Assembly: GCA_023415815.1 (NCBI GenBank)
Contig: JAEZJL010000093.1
Span: 1-6,193 of the forward strand
DNA: 6,193 nt
Direction of reading: 5' to 3'
From: Bacillota bacterium
Lineage (GTDB): Bacteria; Bacillota; Clostridia; Acetivibrionales; DTU013
The notes below the pieces were generated by a model. That model was not told the origin of the DNA. It saw only the letters and a list, made by a program, of their open reading frames with translations, and searched no databases. Positions 3,843-6,193 of this stretch are shown here, in pieces. The translations under genes were made by a program, and so were the position numbers. Positions within the stretch are counted from its first letter, which is position 1, and every line of letters starts with the position of its first letter.

Positions 3843-5549
3843 TCAGGGTACTGCCTGGAAGCCCTTGTCGATCGCAGGCGAGGCTGCAAGAACAGGCACC
3901 GCCGGTATCTGCATGGGAGTCTGGCCCGCCTTCTCGACGGTACTGCTAAAGGTGTGCTCCAGCACCTGCGCTATGTCGTCGACAGCTACGACTTCAATGC
4001 CCATGTCGTTGAAGCTTTCCTGCCAGTTATCCCTGGGCACAAGCACTTTGTTTATGCCTGCGAGCTTGGCGGCCTCGACCTTGGCGGCAACGCCTCCGAC
4101 GGGCTTTACGCTTCCGCGGATCGACAGCTCGCCCGTCAGGGCCAGGTCATTGCTTATGGATATGTTCCTGACAGCCGAATACACGGCCGCCGCTATAGCA
4201 ATACCGGCAGACGGCCCGTCGATCGGTATTCCGCCGGGGAAATTCAGATGGATGTCAAATTCCTTCACATCGACGTCGAGGAATCTCTTAAGCACGGTCA
4301 GGACGTTTTCCACCGAGGCCTTTGCCGAGCTTGTCTTTTTGAGCTTCTGGCCCCTTCCGTCCATTTCCTCCTCCTCGATGATACCCGTGACCTTTATGGT
4401 GCCTTTGCCCGCAAGGGCTTTCATCGCGGAGACCTCAATGTCGATGACAATTCCGGTGGCATTCCCGAAAACAGCCAGGCCGTTGACGCAGCCCACCCGT
4501 TTCTCGACAGCGCCGACCTTTTTATCTATGCGCGGGCTGTAGTGGCCGAATTCCAGCACCCATTCAATATCCTTCTTCATTATTGTGTTCCTGCCCTCCA
4601 CCTGGACCACCCCGCCGGCTATCTGAATGATGTTTACCGCGTCGCGGCCGTTCTGCGCATAGCGCGCAATCACGTCCTCAATGCCGTCCTCCACCCTGAA
4701 GCCGCCCCGGATGGCCGCATTTCTGGCGATTATGGCGACCTCGTCGGAAAGCAGCGGCCTGAAGAAAATCTCGACGCACCTCGACCTCAAGGCCGGAGGC
4801 AGATCCTCCGCGGTCCGGGTGGTGGCCCCGACGAGCCTGAAATCGGCAGGCAGGCCCTTTTGAAAGATTTCATGTATATGCGAAGGTATGTTGCTGTCCT
4901 CGGAGCTGTAATAGGCGCTTTCAAGAAAAACCTTCCTGTCCTCCAGCACCTTCAGCAGCTTGTTCATCTGGATGGGATGAAGCTCTCCTATTTCATCTAT
5001 GAACAGTATACCTCCGTGAGCCTTTGTCACCGCGCCCTGCTTGGGCTGCGGGATACCGGCCACTCCGTACGCTCCCGCGCCCTGGTATATCGGGTCGTGT
5101 ACCGAGCCGATCAGCGGGTCCGCTATGCCGCGTTCGTCAAAGCGCAGTATTGTCGCGTCTACCTCAACGAAGCGGGCCTCTTTTGTAAAGGGTGAAATAG
5201 GAGCGTGTCTGGCCTCTTCAAGGATCACCCTTGCGGCAGCCGTCTTGCCTATCCCCGGAGGCCCGTAAATAATGACGTGTTGCGGGTTGGGGCCACAGAG
5301 CGCAGCCCTCAGGGCCTTCAGGCCCTGCTCCTGTCCGATGATATCGCACAGCGCCGCAGGCCGCGTCTTTTCGGAGAGCGGCTCCGTCAGCTTTATTTCC
5401 TTCAGCCGCCTGAGCTTTTCCAGCTCCTTGCGAGATTCCTTTTCAATGGCGCTCTTGTTTCCCTGCTGGGATTTGAGCAGGTTAAGGAAATACAGGCCTA
5501 TAATGACGGAAAAAAAGAACTGTATGATTAGAAGGGTGCTTGTAAGCAT
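3843..5549 (-). CDS. lonB: ATP-dependent protease LonB (membrane-anchored AAA+ / S16 serine protease)
   Basis: A 568-residue LonB of the spore-former type, which joins an AAA+ unfoldase to a Lon-type peptidase; in B. subtilis LonB is a forespore protein. In order: one membrane segment (about 3-23), a charged, probably coiled-coil linker (33-55), Walker A GPPGIGKT (96-103), Walker B ILFIDE (181-186), GATTR (241-245), arginine-finger region RSRC (255-258), and the peptidase domain with Ser447 in GPSAG and Lys490 in GGVAAK, exactly 43 residues apart as in Lon. No large LonA-type N-domain is present. A Pro/Ala-rich tail of about 30 residues follows the peptidase domain. The ATG at 5549 has GGGAGG seven bases upstream; a start 30 bases earlier would place codons over that site. 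lonA is not next to it here, unlike in B. subtilis. The gene stands alone between an ABC-permease terminator and its own terminator at 3567-3595. A sporulation sigma-factor promoter was sought but not convincingly found. Confidence 0.97.
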   Translation of the reverse strand: MLTSTLLIIQFFFSVIIGLYFLNLLKSQQGNKSAIEKESRKELEKLRRLKEIKLTEPLSEKTRPAALCDIIGQEQGLKALRAALCGPNPQHVIIYGPPGIGKTAAARVILEEARHAPISPFTKEARFVEVDATILRFDERGIADPLIGSVHDPIYQGAGAYGVAGIPQPKQGAVTKAHGGILFIDEIGELHPIQMNKLLKVLEDRKVFLESAYYSSEDSNIPSHIHEIFQKGLPADFRLVGATTRTAEDLPPALRSRCVEIFFRPLLSDEVAIIARNAAIRGGFRVEDGIEDVIARYAQNGRDAVNIIQIAGGVVQVEGRNTIMKKDIEWVLEFGHYSPRIDKKVGAVEKRVGCVNGLAVFGNATGIVIDIEVSAMKALAGKGTIKVTGIIEEEEMDGRGQKLKKTSSAKASVENVLTVLKRFLDVDVKEFDIHLNFPGGIPIDGPSAGIAIAAAVYSAVRNISISNDLALTGELSIRGSVKPVGGVAAKVEAAKLAGINKVLVPRDNWQESFNDMGIEVVAVDDIAQVLEHTFSSTVEKAGQTPMQIPAVPVLAASPAIDKGFQAVP

Positions 5550-5596
5550 TCTGTTTCCTCCCGCAGCAAAAAGTTTCACTTTGCATAGTATCTTCC

Positions 5597-5615
5597 TTAT
5601 CCGTAAATTTATCCG
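5597..5615. repeat. Direct heptamer repeat upstream of lonB
   Basis: TTATCCG occurs at 5597-5603 and again at 5609-5615, a 12-bp period (CGGATAA twice on the minus strand), 48-66 bp before the lonB ATG. It may be a tandem regulator site or chance. The rest of the leader, 5550-5723, holds the lonB ribosome binding site and no promoter I would defend. Confidence 0.25.
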
Positions 5616-5723
5616 GCTTTAATCGCACAAAGCGAACCTTTTAGTTAAGGCCCTGGGAAAAGTCGACGGGCGTCCAAGTCCCCGCCTTTTGTAAATTGAC
5701 CTTCCACCTCCGATTTCAGTACT

Positions 5724-5754
5724 AAAAAAGCCCCGGCATAACATATGCCGGAGC
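5724..5754 (-). terminator. Strong Rho-independent terminator of the ABC permease gene
   Basis: On the minus strand GCTCCGGCATA pairs with TATGCCGGGGC over 11 positions (one U-G) around a 3-base loop, followed by six T (5729-5724). It lies 24 bases after the permease stop codon and upstream of lonB, so lonB is a separate transcription unit. Confidence 0.9.
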
Positions 5755-5777
5755 CTTTACAGCATCCCTGCGGACTG

Positions 5778-6193
5778 CTACACCCGCATGTCCCTTTTTT
5801 TATAGGAAACATAGGTCACACAAGCCATTATGCCTATAATGGCAACCGATAAAATTACGAATACAGGCTCAAGCCTTCCTTCCGCCAGCAGCCTCTCGGC
5901 TTCGAAATATTTAAAGGGGGTTATATATTTCAAGGCGTCAAGCTTGGTGTCGATGCTTATCGCGGTGGACAGGACGAACGTGGCGAGCAGCACCGCCGAA
6001 GCGATGGGGGCGGCGGCCTTCGGACGCCTGACCGCGGCTGCCGTACCGGCGCCGATGAATAAAAACAGCAGCTGAAGGATGAACATTCCGGCCATAAATA
6101 ACAGTATTTCGCCTGTGATGTCCTTTCCTCCGGCATATTGTCCGATAATAGCTATTGAAAGTACCAGCGTGACGATATTGAACACCGCTATAT
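5778..6193 (-). CDS. ABC-2 type transporter permease, C-terminal part (cut by window edge)
   Basis: The frame is open to the right edge, so about 138 C-terminal residues are seen and the N-terminus is outside. Hydrophobic stretches suggest four membrane segments: one at the edge (IAVFNIVTLVLSIAIIG), ILLFMAGMFILQLLFLFIGAG, PIASAVLLATFVLSTAIS, and VFVILSVAIIGIMACVTYVSY. The loop between the last two carries LKYITPFKYFEAERLLAEG, and the protein ends in YKKRDMRV. A PFKYF-type loop before the last membrane span and a Y-x-x-R-D tail are typical of ABC-2 permeases of the ABC2_membrane_2 type, which work with a separate ATP-binding subunit in drug, peptide or unknown export. The ATPase gene would be expected just beyond the window. 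The substrate cannot be inferred. Confidence 0.82.
   Translation of the reverse strand, partial: IAVFNIVTLVLSIAIIGQYAGGKDITGEILLFMAGMFILQLLFLFIGAGTAAAVRRPKAAAPIASAVLLATFVLSTAISIDTKLDALKYITPFKYFEAERLLAEGRLEPVFVILSVAIIGIMACVTYVSYKKRDMRV

Noticed and set aside
3780..5195. Long plus-strand open frame (471 codons) opposite lonB
   Set aside because: It is antisense to a gene with intact AAA+ and Lon peptidase motifs, has no ribosome binding site, and its product shows no domain logic; long antisense frames are common opposite GC-rich codon third positions.

Overview
This 6.2-kb window looks like chromosomal DNA from a spore-forming member of the Bacillota, most likely class Clostridia. The pointers are a membrane-anchored LonB protease of the sporulation type, a clostridial-style DUF402 protein, strong GGAGG-type ribosome binding sites, use of TTG starts, sigma-A-like promoters with extended -10 elements, and terminators made of a stem plus a T-run. 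The genus cannot be resolved by eye. There is no phage, insertion sequence, CRISPR array, tRNA or rRNA.

Left part (1-1207): two overlapping minus-strand genes, a DUF402 protein followed by a PHP-domain phosphoesterase cut by the window edge. A divergent plus-strand gene encodes a 103-residue protein with two CxxC...C...C units. The 198-bp gap between them holds a good promoter for each direction.

Middle (1208-3437): a plus-strand gene for a soluble-looking GH23 lytic transglycosylase with no signal peptide, then a 417-bp gap between convergent genes, then minus-strand tsaD, which makes the universal tRNA t6A modification. The gap has no credible gene. It carries several DnaA-box-like 9-mers, two of them perfect, and two imperfect 65-bp tandem repeats. 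This is the most unusual place in the window on direct sequence evidence.

Right part (3438-6193): tsaD has its own leader, with a candidate extended -10 promoter under an inverted repeat and a GC-rich hairpin just before the start. Upstream, on the same strand, lonB is followed by about 245 bp with no convincing reading frame but with long-range complementary segments, ending in a textbook minus-strand terminator. I read it as a candidate structured non-coding RNA or a structured lonB 3' UTR. The last gene is the C-terminal part of an ABC-2 type permease, closed by its own strong terminator, so lonB must be transcribed separately from it.

The genes do not form one pathway. They are housekeeping or cell-cycle functions (tRNA modification, proteolysis, cell-wall cleavage, nucleotide/phosphoester hydrolysis) in short independent transcription units. 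The better candidates for something undescribed are in the two long gaps, not in the coding regions.
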